Counted from the stretch's first letter, positions 8,383 to 18,017 are shown. The stretch is 64,000 nucleotides of DNA from Streptomyces scabiei 87.22 (GCF_000091305.1 NC_013929.1:6820001-6884000), one strand, 5' to 3'. The notes: generated from the letters alone by a model not told the origin. Numbers and translations are program-made.

Positions 8383-9492
8383 TCAGGCCGAGCGGCGGAA
8401 GCCGATCGTGGGGACCGCCCGGCGCAGCGGCCAGGGGCTGACGTGGTCCGTCGGCAGCAGGTCCGCGAGGAAGGCGTACCGGCGCAGCGCCTCGGGGTCC
8501 TGGTCGTCCAGCGACCGCACCCGGCGCCACCACGCGGCCAGCTCGGACCAGCCGGGAGCGGACAGCGATCCGCCGAACTCCTGCACCGACAGCGCGGCGG
8601 TGAGGCCCGCGAAGGCCAGCCGGTCCGCGAGGGGCCAGTCCGCCAGCGTGCCGGCGACGAAACCGGCGACGAACACGTCACCCGCGCCGGTGGGGTCCAG
8701 GGCCTCCACGGCGATGGCCGGGACCTCCGCCGTCTCACCGGTCCGGCCGTCCACGGCGTACGCGCCCTCCGCGCCGAGGGTCACCACGGCCACCGGGACG
8801 TGGTCGGTCAGGGCGCGGGCGGCGGCCCGGGGGCACTCGGCGCCGGTGTACCGCATCGCCTCGGCCGCGTTGGGCAGGAACGCCTCGCAGTGGGCGAGGT
8901 CGGGCAGGCCCGCCAGGTCCCAGGCGCCGGTCTCGTCCCAGCCGACGTCCGCGAAGATCCGGGTGCCCGCGCTCGCGGCCCGCGCGATCCAGGGGGCGCG
9001 TACGCCGGGCGTGAGGGAGGCGACGGCGGCGCGGGCGTGGGGCGGGTACTCGGGCTCGGACTGCTCCGTGGGTGCCGCGTGGCCGTGGGAGACCATCGTG
9101 CGTTCGCCCTCGTAGGCCATGGAGACCGTGACCGGGGAGTGCCAGCCGGCGACCGTGCGGGAGGCGGAGAGGTCGATGCCCTCGCCCTGCTCCAGGGCGT
9201 CCCAGCAGTACTCGCCGTAGTGGTCGTCGCCGAAGGCCGCCGCGAGGGAGGTCCTCAGGCCCAGCCGGGCCAGGGCCGTGGCCATGTTGGCCACACCGCC
9301 GGGGCTCGACCCCATGCCGCGCGCCCAGGACTCCGTCCCGCGCACCGGGGCGGAGTCGAGGCCGGTGAAGATGATGTCGAGGAAGACGGTGCCCGTCAGG
9401 TAGACGTCCCAGGGCGGGTCGTCCGGTGCGCGCAGGGCCCTCAGCGGGTCTACCTGGGGCCGGTGCGGTCGCTCTCCCTTGAACACGGTCAC
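8383..9492 (-). CDS. PfkB family carbohydrate kinase
   Basis: The 369-residue protein is a ribokinase-fold sugar kinase. Signature 1 appears as GGVANMATALARLG near residue 75, and signature 2 as DPTGAGDVFVAGF with the catalytic Asp near residue 285. The sugar is not predictable. I chose the GTG at 9492 because AGGGAG stands seven bases upstream; earlier in-frame codons would read through repeat DNA and give low-complexity sequence. The gene is convergent with the deaminase, and two copies of the intergenic repeat lie on its 5' side. Confidence 0.88.
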   Translation of the reverse strand: MTVFKGERPHRPQVDPLRALRAPDDPPWDVYLTGTVFLDIIFTGLDSAPVRGTESWARGMGSSPGGVANMATALARLGLRTSLAAAFGDDHYGEYCWDALEQGEGIDLSASRTVAGWHSPVTVSMAYEGERTMVSHGHAAPTEQSEPEYPPHARAAVASLTPGVRAPWIARAASAGTRIFADVGWDETGAWDLAGLPDLAHCEAFLPNAAEAMRYTGAECPRAAARALTDHVPVAVVTLGAEGAYAVDGRTGETAEVPAIAVEALDPTGAGDVFVAGFVAGTLADWPLADRLAFAGLTAALSVQEFGGSLSAPGWSELAAWWRRVRSLDDQDPEALRRYAFLADLLPTDHVSPWPLRRAVPTIGFRRSA

Positions 9493-9796
9493 GATGTGCT
9501 CCCTGACGTGGTGCGGATCCAGCCAGTCTGCACCACGGCGCTCCGCTCGGGGGTGCGGTCGGGGTGGTGGGTGCTCGGGTGTGTTGTCGGGTGCGGGTGC
9601 GTGCGGGCTGGTCGCGCAGTTCCCCGCGCCCCTGAAAGCATCAGGCCCCTGCGGGCCTGAAGGCCCAGGCCCCGCGGGCCTGAAAGCGACGGCCTGCGGG
9701 CCTGAAAAACATGGGGCGCAGCCCTTGCTCTTCAGGGGCGCGGGGAACTGCGCGAGCAGCCCCACCGGGCCGCACCCGACAAACGCACCCGGCGGC
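9493..9796. repeat. Gene-free spacer built of repeats: copies B and C plus a GCGGGCCTGAA triplet
   Basis: This 304-base gap between the PfkB gene and gudD has no gene. It holds two copies of the dispersed repeat in opposite orientation (about 9608-9638 reversed, 9731-9790 forward). Between them are three copies of GCGGGCCTGAA at 9651, 9674 and 9696, spaced 23 and 22 bases. Each triplet unit is part of a small palindrome such as CAGGCCCCGCGGGCCTG. Confidence 0.85.
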
Positions 9797-11092
9797 CTAC
9801 CAGCGAGGCATCCGCGGCGTCACCCAGCCGGGGTCGGCCGCGCGCATCGCCGCCGCGTCGTCCCGCTCCCGCAGGGAACCGTCGTCCGACAGCCACCGCT
9901 GGTGCAGGAACTCCAGCTTGTCCCGGTCGAGTTCGACCCCGAGGCCCGGCGCGTCCGACACCCGGACCGCCCCGTCCTCGAACGTGAGCCGCGAGGTGAG
10001 GACGTCCTCCGACTGCCACGGATAGTGGGAGTCGCAGGCGTGGTGCAGATTCGGCACGGTCGAGGCCACCTGGGTCATCGCCGCCAGACTGATCCCCAGG
10101 TGGGTGTTGGAGTGCATGGAGACCCCGACACCGAACGTCCGGCAGATCGCGGCCAGTTCACGCGTGTTGCGCAGACCGCCCCAGTAGTGGTGGTCGGAGA
10201 GGACGACCTGCACGGCCCCCTTCGTGAACGCCTCCTCGATCTCCGCGAAGGTCGTCACGCACATGTTGGTGGCGAGCGGCACGGACGTCCCCGCCGCCAC
10301 CTCGGCCATCGCGGGCGTCCCGAGCGCCGGGTCCTCCAGGTACTCCAGCACGTCCGCCAGCGCGTCGGCGACCCGCAGGGAGGTGGCGACGGTCCACGCC
10401 CCGTTGGGGTCCAGCCGCAGCGGGTGACCGGGGAACGCCTCGGCCAGCGCGCGGACCGCCGCGATCTCCTCATCCGGCGGGAAGACACCGCCCTTGAGCT
10501 TGAACGACGTGAACCCGTACCGGTCCTTGAACCTCCGGGCCTGCGCGACGACCCCGGCCGGGTCGACCGCCGCTCCCCAGTCGTCCTTCCGGCAGGCGAC
10601 CCCCGCGGGATGCTCCGCCCACTTGTAGAAGAGGTACGCGCTGTACTCGACGGTGTCCCGGAGCTTCCCGCCGAGCAGGGCGTGCACGGGCAGCCCCAGC
10701 GCCTTGCCGAGCGCGTCGAGGCAGGCGACCTCGAACGCGGAGACGACCGACAGCCGCAGCTTGTCGGCGGTCTGCACACCGCGCAGCCCGCCCACGTCGA
10801 CCTGCCGCGAGACCCGTGCCCCGTCGACCGCCACCTCGTCGGCGAGGACGGGCAGCGCGTTCAGGTCGCCGACCCGGCGGCCCACCAGCTTCCGCGCGAA
10901 CGGCCGGGCCAGCTCCAGGTACTTGGTGTCGCCGTACGTCTCGCCGACCCCCGTGGTCCCGTCGGCGGTGACGACCTCCACGACGAGCCGGGGGGTGTAC
11001 GGCTGGTGCACGCCCTGCGTGTTCAGCAGCGGCGGGTCGGCGACCAGGATCGGGGTCAGCCGGACGTCGGTGACGGTCAGGTCGCGGGTCAC
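9797..11092 (-). CDS. gudD: Glucarate dehydratase (enolase superfamily)
   Basis: The 431-residue enzyme converts D-glucarate to 5-keto-4-deoxyglucarate. It has the enolase-superfamily barrel with the KxK motif in SFKLKGG (about 208-210), the metal-binding Asp in RLDPNGAW, and the His/Asp pair region VLSDHHYWGG and SMHSNTHLG, which closely match the GlucD branch. The N-terminus ILVADPPLLNTQGVHQPYTPR is also typical of GlucD. Its start overlaps the kdgD stop by four bases, so it is the second gene of a two-gene operon that carries the first two steps of glucarate breakdown. Confidence 0.92.
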   Translation of the reverse strand: MTRDLTVTDVRLTPILVADPPLLNTQGVHQPYTPRLVVEVVTADGTTGVGETYGDTKYLELARPFARKLVGRRVGDLNALPVLADEVAVDGARVSRQVDVGGLRGVQTADKLRLSVVSAFEVACLDALGKALGLPVHALLGGKLRDTVEYSAYLFYKWAEHPAGVACRKDDWGAAVDPAGVVAQARRFKDRYGFTSFKLKGGVFPPDEEIAAVRALAEAFPGHPLRLDPNGAWTVATSLRVADALADVLEYLEDPALGTPAMAEVAAGTSVPLATNMCVTTFAEIEEAFTKGAVQVVLSDHHYWGGLRNTRELAAICRTFGVGVSMHSNTHLGISLAAMTQVASTVPNLHHACDSHYPWQSEDVLTSRLTFEDGAVRVSDAPGLGVELDRDKLEFLHQRWLSDDGSLRERDDAAAMRAADPGWVTPRMPRW

Positions 11093-12138
11093 AGGGCGGC
11101 TCCGGCGGTCGGTGCGGCGGACACGGTGCGGGTGGGGCCGGAGGCGGGCGGGCCGCCGACCAGGCCGAGGCCGTCGGTGAGTAGCTTCTCCAGGTCCGCG
11201 AGGTCGCCCGGCGAGGGATCGGTGAGCGGGGCGCGTACGGGGCCGACGGGGCGGCCGCGCAGCCGGGCCGCCGCCTTGACCAGCGAGACCGCGTATCCGG
11301 GGCAGCGGTCGCGCAGCTCGACGAAGGGCACGTAGAAGCCGCGCAGCAGCCGGTCCACCGTCGCGTCGTCGCCGCGGCGCAGCGCGTCGAAGAAGGCGCC
11401 GGCGATCTCGGGCGCGAAGGCGTGCACGGCGGAGGAGTAGGCGGGGACGCCGACGGCGGCGTACGCGCGGGCCTGGATCTCGGCGGTGGCGGCGCCGTTG
11501 AAGAAGAGGAAGCCCTCGGGTGCGGCGAGCGTGAGGCGCTGCAGCCGGTCGAGGTCGCTGTGACCGTCCTTGAGGCCGACGACGTGCGGGATCCGGGCGA
11601 TCCGCCGCAGCGACGCGGCGGTGAGGGCGACCTGGCCGCGCTGGTAGGCGACGAGCGGCAGCCGGGTGCGGGCGGCGATCTCCTCCAGCTGCCGGACCAG
11701 GCCCTCCTGCGGGGCGGCGACGAGGTAGTGCGGCAGCACGAGCAGGGCGTCGGCGCCCGCCTCCTCGGCGATCCGCGCGAACCGTACGGCCTGCGCCCAG
11801 CCGTAGCCGATGCCCGCGACGACGGGCACCCGGCCCGCGGTGACCTCCACGGCGGCGGTCACGACCTGCCGGTACTCGTCCTCGTCGAGCGAGAAGAACT
11901 CGCCGGTGCCGCAGGCGGGGAAGACGGCGCCGGGAGCGGTGGCGACCTGCGCGTCGAGGTGCGCGCGGAAGCCGTCGGGGTCGAGGGAGCCGTCGGCGCG
12001 GAAGCTGGTGAGCGGGAACGACAGGACGCCCTTCGCCATGCCCTCCCGCAGCCGCCGGACCGTGTCGGAGAAGGGGTTCGCGGCCGGGCCGGCCGCGGAG
12101 CCGGTCGCCGGGTCCGTGTCGATGGCCACACGCATCAT
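11089..12138 (-). CDS. kdgD: 5-dehydro-4-deoxyglucarate dehydratase (DapA superfamily)
   Basis: The 349-residue lyase should convert 5-keto-4-deoxyglucarate to 2,5-dioxovalerate (alpha-ketoglutarate semialdehyde), losing water and CO2. The Schiff-base lysine lies in VGLKDGHSD (about residue 195), preceded by the conserved YQRG tyrosine segment. FPACGTGEFFSL replaces the GTTGE loop of true DapA and is typical of KDGDH. Start codons ATG-ATG at 12138/12135 follow AGGAAG. The family average is near 300 residues; the extra length is an Ala/Pro-rich C-tail. The next enzyme, a semialdehyde dehydrogenase, is not in this window. Confidence 0.9.
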   Translation of the reverse strand: MMRVAIDTDPATGSAAGPAANPFSDTVRRLREGMAKGVLSFPLTSFRADGSLDPDGFRAHLDAQVATAPGAVFPACGTGEFFSLDEDEYRQVVTAAVEVTAGRVPVVAGIGYGWAQAVRFARIAEEAGADALLVLPHYLVAAPQEGLVRQLEEIAARTRLPLVAYQRGQVALTAASLRRIARIPHVVGLKDGHSDLDRLQRLTLAAPEGFLFFNGAATAEIQARAYAAVGVPAYSSAVHAFAPEIAGAFFDALRRGDDATVDRLLRGFYVPFVELRDRCPGYAVSLVKAAARLRGRPVGPVRAPLTDPSPGDLADLEKLLTDGLGLVGGPPASGPTRTVSAAPTAGAAL

Positions 12139-12244
12139 CTTCCTATGGAGACGTCATTCATGTATGGAAATGGAGATTAGGTAAGTGAACCAGGAGCGTC
12201 AAGAGGCCCGCGGGCGCGGGCGGCGGCCCGCATACGATCGGCCC
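12139..12244. promoter_or_regulatory. Divergent kdgD/iclR control region with TATGGA direct repeats
   Basis: The 106-base gap between the divergent genes holds TATGGA at 12144-12149 and TATGGAAA at 12163-12170, 19 bases apart and so about two helix turns. The first overlaps the kdgD ribosome site. TACGAT at 12233-12238 stands six bases before the iclR ATG. This is a plausible site for IclR-family control, inferred only from position and spacing. Confidence 0.4.
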
Positions 12245-13036
12245 ATGGCGGAGACAGACGGCGCCGGAGGCGTCCGCGAGGTGAAATCGGCGGCCCGCAC
12301 GGTCGACCTGCTGGAACTGCTGGCCGCGCGCGGCGACCGCCCCGCACGCCTCCAGGAGCTGGCCGACGAGCTGGGGGTCCCGCGCAGCTCGATGTACGCG
12401 CTGCTGCAGACCCTGATCGGCCGCGGCTGGGTCCGCACCGACACCACGGGCTCCCTCTACGGCATCGGCATCCGCGCCCTGCTCACCGGCACCGGCTACC
12501 TGGACTCCGACCCACGCGTGCGTGCCGTACGGCCGTATCTCGACGAGGCGTCCGAGGCCCTCGGCGAGACCATCCACCTCGCCCGTCTCGACGGCACGGA
12601 CGTCGCCTACCTGGCCACCCGCGAGTCCCACGAGTACCTGCGCACGATCAGCCGCGTCGGCCGCCGCCTGCCCGCCCACGCCGGCGCCCTCGGCAAGGCC
12701 CTCCTCGCCGAACGCCCCGACAGCCACCTACCCGAGGGCCCCTACGAGGCGCTCACCCCGAACACCCGCACCACCCGCGAGGCCCTCGCCGCCGACCTCG
12801 CCGCCGTCCGTGCCCGCGGCTACGCCGTCGACCGCGAGGAGGGCGTCACCGGCATCGTCGGCTTCGGCTTCGCCCTGCGCACCGACACCCCGGCCGAGGA
12901 CGCCGTCAGCTGCTCGGTCCCGGTCGCCCGGCTGACCCCGGAGCACGAGCGCCGCATCGTGGAGGTGATGCGGGAGATCCGCGCGAAGATCGAGGCGGCC
13001 GTCCCGGGAGGGGCGGGAGCACCGGTCTGGCGCTGA
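12245..13036 (+). CDS. IclR family transcriptional regulator of glucarate catabolism
   Basis: The 263-residue protein has an N-terminal winged helix (SAARTVDLLELLA through VPRSSMYALLQTLIGRGWV, about 15-75) and a C-terminal IclR ligand domain including AHAGALGKALLA and VDREEGVTGIVGFGFAL. It lies divergent to kdgD-gudD and is the obvious controller of that operon, probably sensing glucarate or a breakdown product. The ATG was chosen because TACGAT lies six bases upstream (leaderless) and no ribosome site precedes the longer in-frame option at 12185. Confidence 0.88.
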   Translation: MAETDGAGGVREVKSAARTVDLLELLAARGDRPARLQELADELGVPRSSMYALLQTLIGRGWVRTDTTGSLYGIGIRALLTGTGYLDSDPRVRAVRPYLDEASEALGETIHLARLDGTDVAYLATRESHEYLRTISRVGRRLPAHAGALGKALLAERPDSHLPEGPYEALTPNTRTTREALAADLAAVRARGYAVDREEGVTGIVGFGFALRTDTPAEDAVSCSVPVARLTPEHERRIVEVMREIRAKIEAAVPGGAGAPVWR

Positions 13037-13187
13037 ACGGCCGGGCCCGCCCTCGGAAGGGTCCGGGGCGCGGCCCCACCGTTCCCGGTAAAAGCCCTAC
13101 GGCACTGTCACCGCCGCGTCGTACCCTGGGAAGGGCAACAGGAGCCCCACGGCCAAGAGGAGGAACCGCGGCCTACAGAGCCGGCCC

Positions 13188-14261
<1,074 letters not shown>

Positions 14262-14275
14262 ACAGACACCGCACC

Positions 14276-14773
14276 ATGTCGATCGACGTCAACAACGAGT
14301 CCGGAACCGAGGTCGACGAGCAGGCGATCCTCGACATCGCCCGCTACGCGCTGACACGGATGCGCATCCACCCCCTCTCCGAGCTGTCGGTGATCGTGGT
14401 GGACGCGGATGCCATGGAGCAGCTGCACATCCAGTGGATGGACCTCCCCGGTCCGACCGATGTGATGTCGTTCCCGATGGACGAGCTGCGGCCGCCGTCG
14501 AAGGACGACGACGAGCCGCCGCAGGGCCTGCTCGGCGACATCGTGCTCTGTCCCGAGGTCGCCGAGAAGCAGGGCAAGGACGCCGATACGCAGCACTCCA
14601 TGGACGAGGAGCTCCAGCTCCTCACCGTCCACGGGGTGCTGCACCTGCTCGGCTACGACCACGAGGAGCCGGACGAGAAGGCCGAGATGTTCGGCCTCCA
14701 GGCCGCCATCGTGGACGGCTGGCGCGCGGAGAAGGGCTTCACCGGCCCCTCCCCGGCACCGACCGTGTCATGA
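14276..14773 (+). CDS. ybeY: Endoribonuclease YbeY, rRNA maturation factor
   Basis: The 165-residue metalloprotein has the full zinc motif HGVLHLLGYDHEE near the C-terminus (about 122-134), with GPTDVMSFP and GDIVLCPEVA as the other conserved YbeY blocks. It acts in 16S rRNA 3'-end maturation and ribosome quality control. It begins 14 bases after phoH, and its stop overlaps the corC start in an ATGA, so these genes are one operon. Confidence 0.96.
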   Translation: MSIDVNNESGTEVDEQAILDIARYALTRMRIHPLSELSVIVVDADAMEQLHIQWMDLPGPTDVMSFPMDELRPPSKDDDEPPQGLLGDIVLCPEVAEKQGKDADTQHSMDEELQLLTVHGVLHLLGYDHEEPDEKAEMFGLQAAIVDGWRAEKGFTGPSPAPTVS

Positions 14774-16074
14774 GCGCGACTCTCATCGGGGGTGCCGTCG
14801 CCCTGGTCGTCGTCGCCTGGCTCGCCGCCTGCGCGGAGGCGGGCCTCGCGCGCGTCTCCAGCTTCCGCGCCGAGGAGGCCGTACGGTCCGGGCGGCGCGG
14901 CAGCGCGGGCCTCGCCCAGATCACGGCCGACCCGACCCGCTATCTGAACGTCGCGCTGCTGCTTCGCGTGGCCTGCGAGATGGCCGCCGCGGCGCTCGTC
15001 ACGTACGCCTGCCTCCAGGAGTTCGACGCGACCTGGGAGGCGCTGGTCGTCGCGATCGGCGTGATGGTCCTCGTGAGTTACGTGGCCGTCGGCGTCTCCC
15101 CGCGCACCATCGGCCGCCAGCACCCCCTGAACACGGCCACGGCGGCGGCGTACGTGCTGCTGCCGCTAGCCCGGATCATGGGCCCGATCCCCAACCTGCT
15201 GATCCTCATCGGCAACGCGCTCACCCCCGGCAAGGGCTTCCGGCGCGGCCCGTTCGCCTCCGAGGCGGAGCTGCGCGCGCTCGTCGACCTGGCCGAGAAG
15301 GAGTCGCTGATCGAGGCGGAGGAGCGCCGCATGGTGCACTCGGTCTTCGAGCTGGGCGACACCCTGGTCCGCGAGGTGATGGTCCCGCGCACCGACCTGG
15401 TCGCCATCGAGCGCTACAAGACGATCCGTCAGGCACTCACCCTCGCCCTGCGCTCCGGTTTCTCCCGCATACCCGTCACCGGCGAGAACGAGGACGACAT
15501 CGTCGGGATCGTGTACCTGAAGGACCTGGCCCGCAAGACGCACATCAGCCGGGACGCCGAGAGCGAACTGGTCTCCACGGCCATGCGCCCCGCCGTCTTC
15601 GTCCCCGACACCAAGAACGCCGGCGACCTGCTCCGCGAGATGCAGCAGGAACGCAACCACGTCGCCGTCGTCATCGACGAGTACGGCGGCACCGCCGGGA
15701 TCGTCACCATCGAGGACATCCTGGAGGAGATCGTCGGCGAGATCACCGACGAGTACGACCGTGAGATCCCGCCCGTCGAGGACCTCGGCGAGGACCGCTA
15801 CCGCGTCACCGCCCGCCTCGACATCACCGACCTCGGCGAGCTGTACGGTCTGGACGCCTACGACGACGAGGACGTGGAGACCGTGGGCGGCCTCCTCGCC
15901 AAGGCCCTGGGCCGCGTCCCCATCGCCGGGGCCTCCTCGGTCGTCGCGCTGCCGGACGAGCGCGAGCTGCGCCTCACGGCGGAGGCCGCGGCCGGCCGCC
16001 GGAACAAGATCGTCACGGTGCTGGTGGAGCCGATCGGCCCCGCCGGGCCGCCGGAGGGGGCGAAGTCCGAGTGA
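14770..16074 (+). CDS. CNNM/CorC (HlyC) family membrane protein with CBS pair
   Basis: The 434-residue protein has an N-terminal DUF21/CNNM membrane region (helices near 1-25, 65-85, 95-115 and 130-150), a CBS pair (VREVMVPRTDLVAIE through VVIDEYGGTAGIVTIEDILEEIVGEI) and a C-terminal CorC_HlyC domain. The family is linked to Mg2+ or Co2+ efflux. The ATG at 14770 overlaps the ybeY stop and begins directly with the first membrane helix. Its stop overlaps the GTG of the next gene, continuing the coupled operon. Confidence 0.92.
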   Translation: MSATLIGGAVALVVVAWLAACAEAGLARVSSFRAEEAVRSGRRGSAGLAQITADPTRYLNVALLLRVACEMAAAALVTYACLQEFDATWEALVVAIGVMVLVSYVAVGVSPRTIGRQHPLNTATAAAYVLLPLARIMGPIPNLLILIGNALTPGKGFRRGPFASEAELRALVDLAEKESLIEAEERRMVHSVFELGDTLVREVMVPRTDLVAIERYKTIRQALTLALRSGFSRIPVTGENEDDIVGIVYLKDLARKTHISRDAESELVSTAMRPAVFVPDTKNAGDLLREMQQERNHVAVVIDEYGGTAGIVTIEDILEEIVGEITDEYDREIPPVEDLGEDRYRVTARLDITDLGELYGLDAYDDEDVETVGGLLAKALGRVPIAGASSVVALPDERELRLTAEAAAGRRNKIVTVLVEPIGPAGPPEGAKSE

Positions 16075-16430
16075 CCCCCGAGGAGTTGAGGAGCGTCTGC
16101 CTCTCCTTCGACGAGGCCGTCGAGGACTTCCCCTTCCGCCCCGAGATCTCCGTCTTCAAGGTCCTCGGCAAGATGTTCGCCCTCAGCTGGATCGACCAGC
16201 GCCCCCTCAAGGTCAACCTCAAGTGCGACCCCGAGGACGCGATCCGGCAGCGCACCGCACACCCCGGCCTGATCGCCCCCGGCTATCACATGAACAAGCG
16301 CCACTGGAACACCGTGACCCTCGACGCGGGCCTGCCCGACGGTCTGGTCCGGGAGCTGATCGAGGACTCGTACGACCTGGTGGTGGCTGGGCTGCCCCGC
16401 GCGGACCGGCTCCGGCTCGACCGGGCGTGA
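16071..16430 (+). CDS. MmcQ/YjbR family protein
   Basis: The 119-residue protein belongs to the YjbR/MmcQ double-wing fold. The characteristic segments are FPFRPEISVFKVLGKMFAL, VNLKCDPEDA, and PGYHMNKRHWNTVTLD followed by LIEDSYDLVVAGL. The fold resembles DNA-binding domains but no biochemical role is established. The GTG start overlaps the corC stop (GTGA), so it is cotranscribed with the rRNA-maturation genes. Confidence 0.88.
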   Translation: MTPEELRSVCLSFDEAVEDFPFRPEISVFKVLGKMFALSWIDQRPLKVNLKCDPEDAIRQRTAHPGLIAPGYHMNKRHWNTVTLDAGLPDGLVRELIEDSYDLVVAGLPRADRLRLDRA

Positions 16431-16434
16431 ACCG

Positions 16435-16449
16435 TATGCTCGGCTCATG
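16435..16449 (+). promoter_or_regulatory. Leaderless-type promoter of the deaminase-like gene
   Basis: TATGCT at 16435-16440, six bases (CGGCTC), then ATG at 16447. The spacing predicts transcription starting at the ATG, giving the gene its own promoter inside an otherwise coupled gene row. Confidence 0.45.
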
Positions 16450-16806
16450 ACCGACAGCAGCGCGCTCGACCTCGACCCCGAGGACCGCAAGATCGTCACC
16501 CTGGCCCGTTCCGCGCGGGCCCGCAACGCGGTGCCCGAGGGGGCGGCCGTCCGGGACGAGACGGGCCGTACGTATGTCGCCGGGACCGTGGCCCTCGACT
16601 CCCTGCGGCTGAGCGCGCTGCGCACGGCCGTCGCCATGGCGGTCGCCTCCGGCGCCACGTCCCTGGAGGCGGCGGCCGTGGTGACCGCCGCCGACACCGT
16701 CTCCGACGAGGACCGGGCCGCCGTACGGGACCTCGGCGGCCCGCAGACCCCGGTCCTCCTGGCCGGCCCGGACGGATCCGTACGGACGACGCTCCGGGCG
16801 GGCTGA
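16447..16806 (+). CDS. Degenerate cytidine-deaminase-like protein, zinc motifs missing
   Basis: The 119-residue protein keeps the length and outline of a short cytidine deaminase: LARSARARNAVPEGAAVRDETG corresponds to the usual A..R..APYS.F.VGAA start. The zinc motif C/H-A-E is replaced by LRLSALRTAVAMA, and the PCxxC motif is absent, since no cysteine is present at all. It therefore cannot be a standard zinc deaminase. It lies between yjbR and era as in related genomes, which argues for a retained non-catalytic role. It has its own leaderless-type promoter. Confidence 0.75.
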   Translation: MTDSSALDLDPEDRKIVTLARSARARNAVPEGAAVRDETGRTYVAGTVALDSLRLSALRTAVAMAVASGATSLEAAAVVTAADTVSDEDRAAVRDLGGPQTPVLLAGPDGSVRTTLRAG

Positions 16807-17461
16807 GAGCCACCGGGGGACTGGCGCCGGGGTGTGGGCGCCCGCCGCGCTGCCGTCACGGCGGCCGGTCGGTGCGCTCGCCCGGGCCCGTCGGCGGGAC
16901 GAGCAGGACGAGGCGCCACCCGTGACGCGAGCGGGCCCGAACGGCTGCCGCCGCGTGGCGCCGGGCCCGAGCGGCCGGCCGACGGCGGGCGCCGCGCGTG
17001 GACCAGCCCTGGAGTCCGCAGTCCCGGCGGGGCCGTCACGAGGCGCCCGGTCCTGGCCGGTGGGTGGGGCCGGGGCGCTCACCGCGGAGTGTTACGGCCG
17101 GTAACGGCCCTTCGAGCCGCTCGAAAACCGTGCGCGGGCGAGTGGACCTCCCCGCCGGGCCACCGGCGAAAGGGCGGGGAACAGGACAGACCGGCGCGCC
17201 GGCACCGGGCCCCGGACGCGCGGGCGGTGCCGTCGGCGAACGGGTTCGGCCACTTTCCCCCGCCCCGGCACCGGCGGGGGAGCGCCCCTTGCAATATTGA
17301 GCCGCCCGCGTCTCAATGGAGCCGTTCTCCTGACGGACCGTCATATTCCGCTGTGCGGCCGCGCAGTGCACCGCCCCCACATGGCAACGCCCGTACCGGG
17401 ACGTACGGGGGCTCCCCCATGCCCTCGTGCACCTCCCGTACCAGGGAAGGGACTTCGCTCG
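16807..17461. other. 655-base gene-free region with inverted repeats
   Basis: No convincing coding region is visible: the open frames are Arg/Pro/Gly-rich with no family features. The 3' half carries GTTAC-GGCCG-GTAAC at 17091-17105, ATTGAG-N10-CTCAAT at 17296-17317 and the perfect TGACGGACCGTCA at 17331-17343. These precede the secreted-protein gene and are candidate regulator sites. ATATTGAG, with the TCATATTCC after the last repeat, forms the only AT-richer patch, a likely promoter zone. Confidence 0.6.
17331..17343. promoter_or_regulatory. Perfect 13-base inverted repeat TGACGGACCGTCA
   Basis: The arms TGACGG and CCGTCA are perfect around one central A. It lies about 120 bases before the secreted-protein start and 14 bases after ATTGAG-N10-CTCAAT, a position suited to an operator. 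No regulator can be named. Confidence 0.4.
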
Positions 17462-17938
17462 ATGAGACGCATACGACTCGGAGCCGGCTCGGCGCTCCTC
17501 GCGGGGACGCTGGCCGTCGGCGGCCTCGCGCTCGCCCCCACCGCCGCGGCCGTCACTCCTGACGTCGCGACGATCAACGCCACCTGCACGATCGGCGGTT
17601 CCGGGGTGGCCACGCTCACGGCCACCCAGGACGGCACCTCCGCCACCGTCACCGTCACCTCCGAGGGCATCACCGCTCCGATCGCCCTCGCCGAGGACTC
17701 CATCCAGTCCACGCTCACCCTGGTGAACGCGAGCGGCGGCACCGTCGCCTTCACCGGCACCGAGAACCCGGCCCTGGCCGCCGGGGACGGCGTGCAGGTC
17801 GGGCCCCTCACCGGCACCGTCGCCCCCGGGGACTCGCTGGACGCCTTCGGCGGCTCGCTGCAGATGGTGATCTTCGGGTTCCCCGTGACGTGCACCGCGG
17901 GCGCGGCCCAGTCGCCGGGACCGTTCGTCTTCGACTGA
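17462..17938 (+). CDS. Small secreted protein
   Basis: The 158-residue product has a textbook signal peptide (MRRIRLGAGSALLAGTLAVG, cut near APTAAA-VT). The mature part of about 125 residues is rich in Thr, Val, Ala and Gly. Two cysteines, one near the mature N-terminus (NATCTIGG) and one near the end (PVTCTAG), could form a disulfide. It looks like a small beta-sandwich protein found in many streptomycetes; function unknown. GGGAAGGGA lies about ten bases before the ATG. A 16-bp hairpin terminator follows. Confidence 0.82.
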   Translation: MRRIRLGAGSALLAGTLAVGGLALAPTAAAVTPDVATINATCTIGGSGVATLTATQDGTSATVTVTSEGITAPIALAEDSIQSTLTLVNASGGTVAFTGTENPALAAGDGVQVGPLTGTVAPGDSLDAFGGSLQMVIFGFPVTCTAGAAQSPGPFVFD

Positions 17939-17965
17939 GCCGTCCGCACGCCCCGAGCGACGGGT

Positions 17966-18001
17966 GAGGGGTGGTGCCGCCCGCCGGCGGCACCACCCCT
18001 C
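17966..18001. terminator. 16-bp hairpin between convergent secreted-protein and glnK genes
   Basis: Arms 17966-17981 (GAGGGGTGGTGCCGCC) and 17986-18001 pair perfectly around a CGCC loop. It lies between convergent stops, 28 bases after one and 17 before the other, so it can serve both transcripts. There is no T-run, as usual in this genus. Confidence 0.8.
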
Positions 18002-18017
18002 GATCCGTTCCGTGCGC

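Noticed and set aside
9492..9765. Longer N-terminus for the PfkB kinase, from 9765
   Set aside because: The added residues translate the dispersed repeat (Ala/Pro/Gly-rich), and a good ribosome site lies before the GTG at 9492.
16834..17562. Possible gene in the long gap before the secreted protein
   Set aside because: The product is an Arg/Pro/Gly-rich string without hydrophobic core or family pattern, and it overlaps the better-supported secreted gene in another frame.
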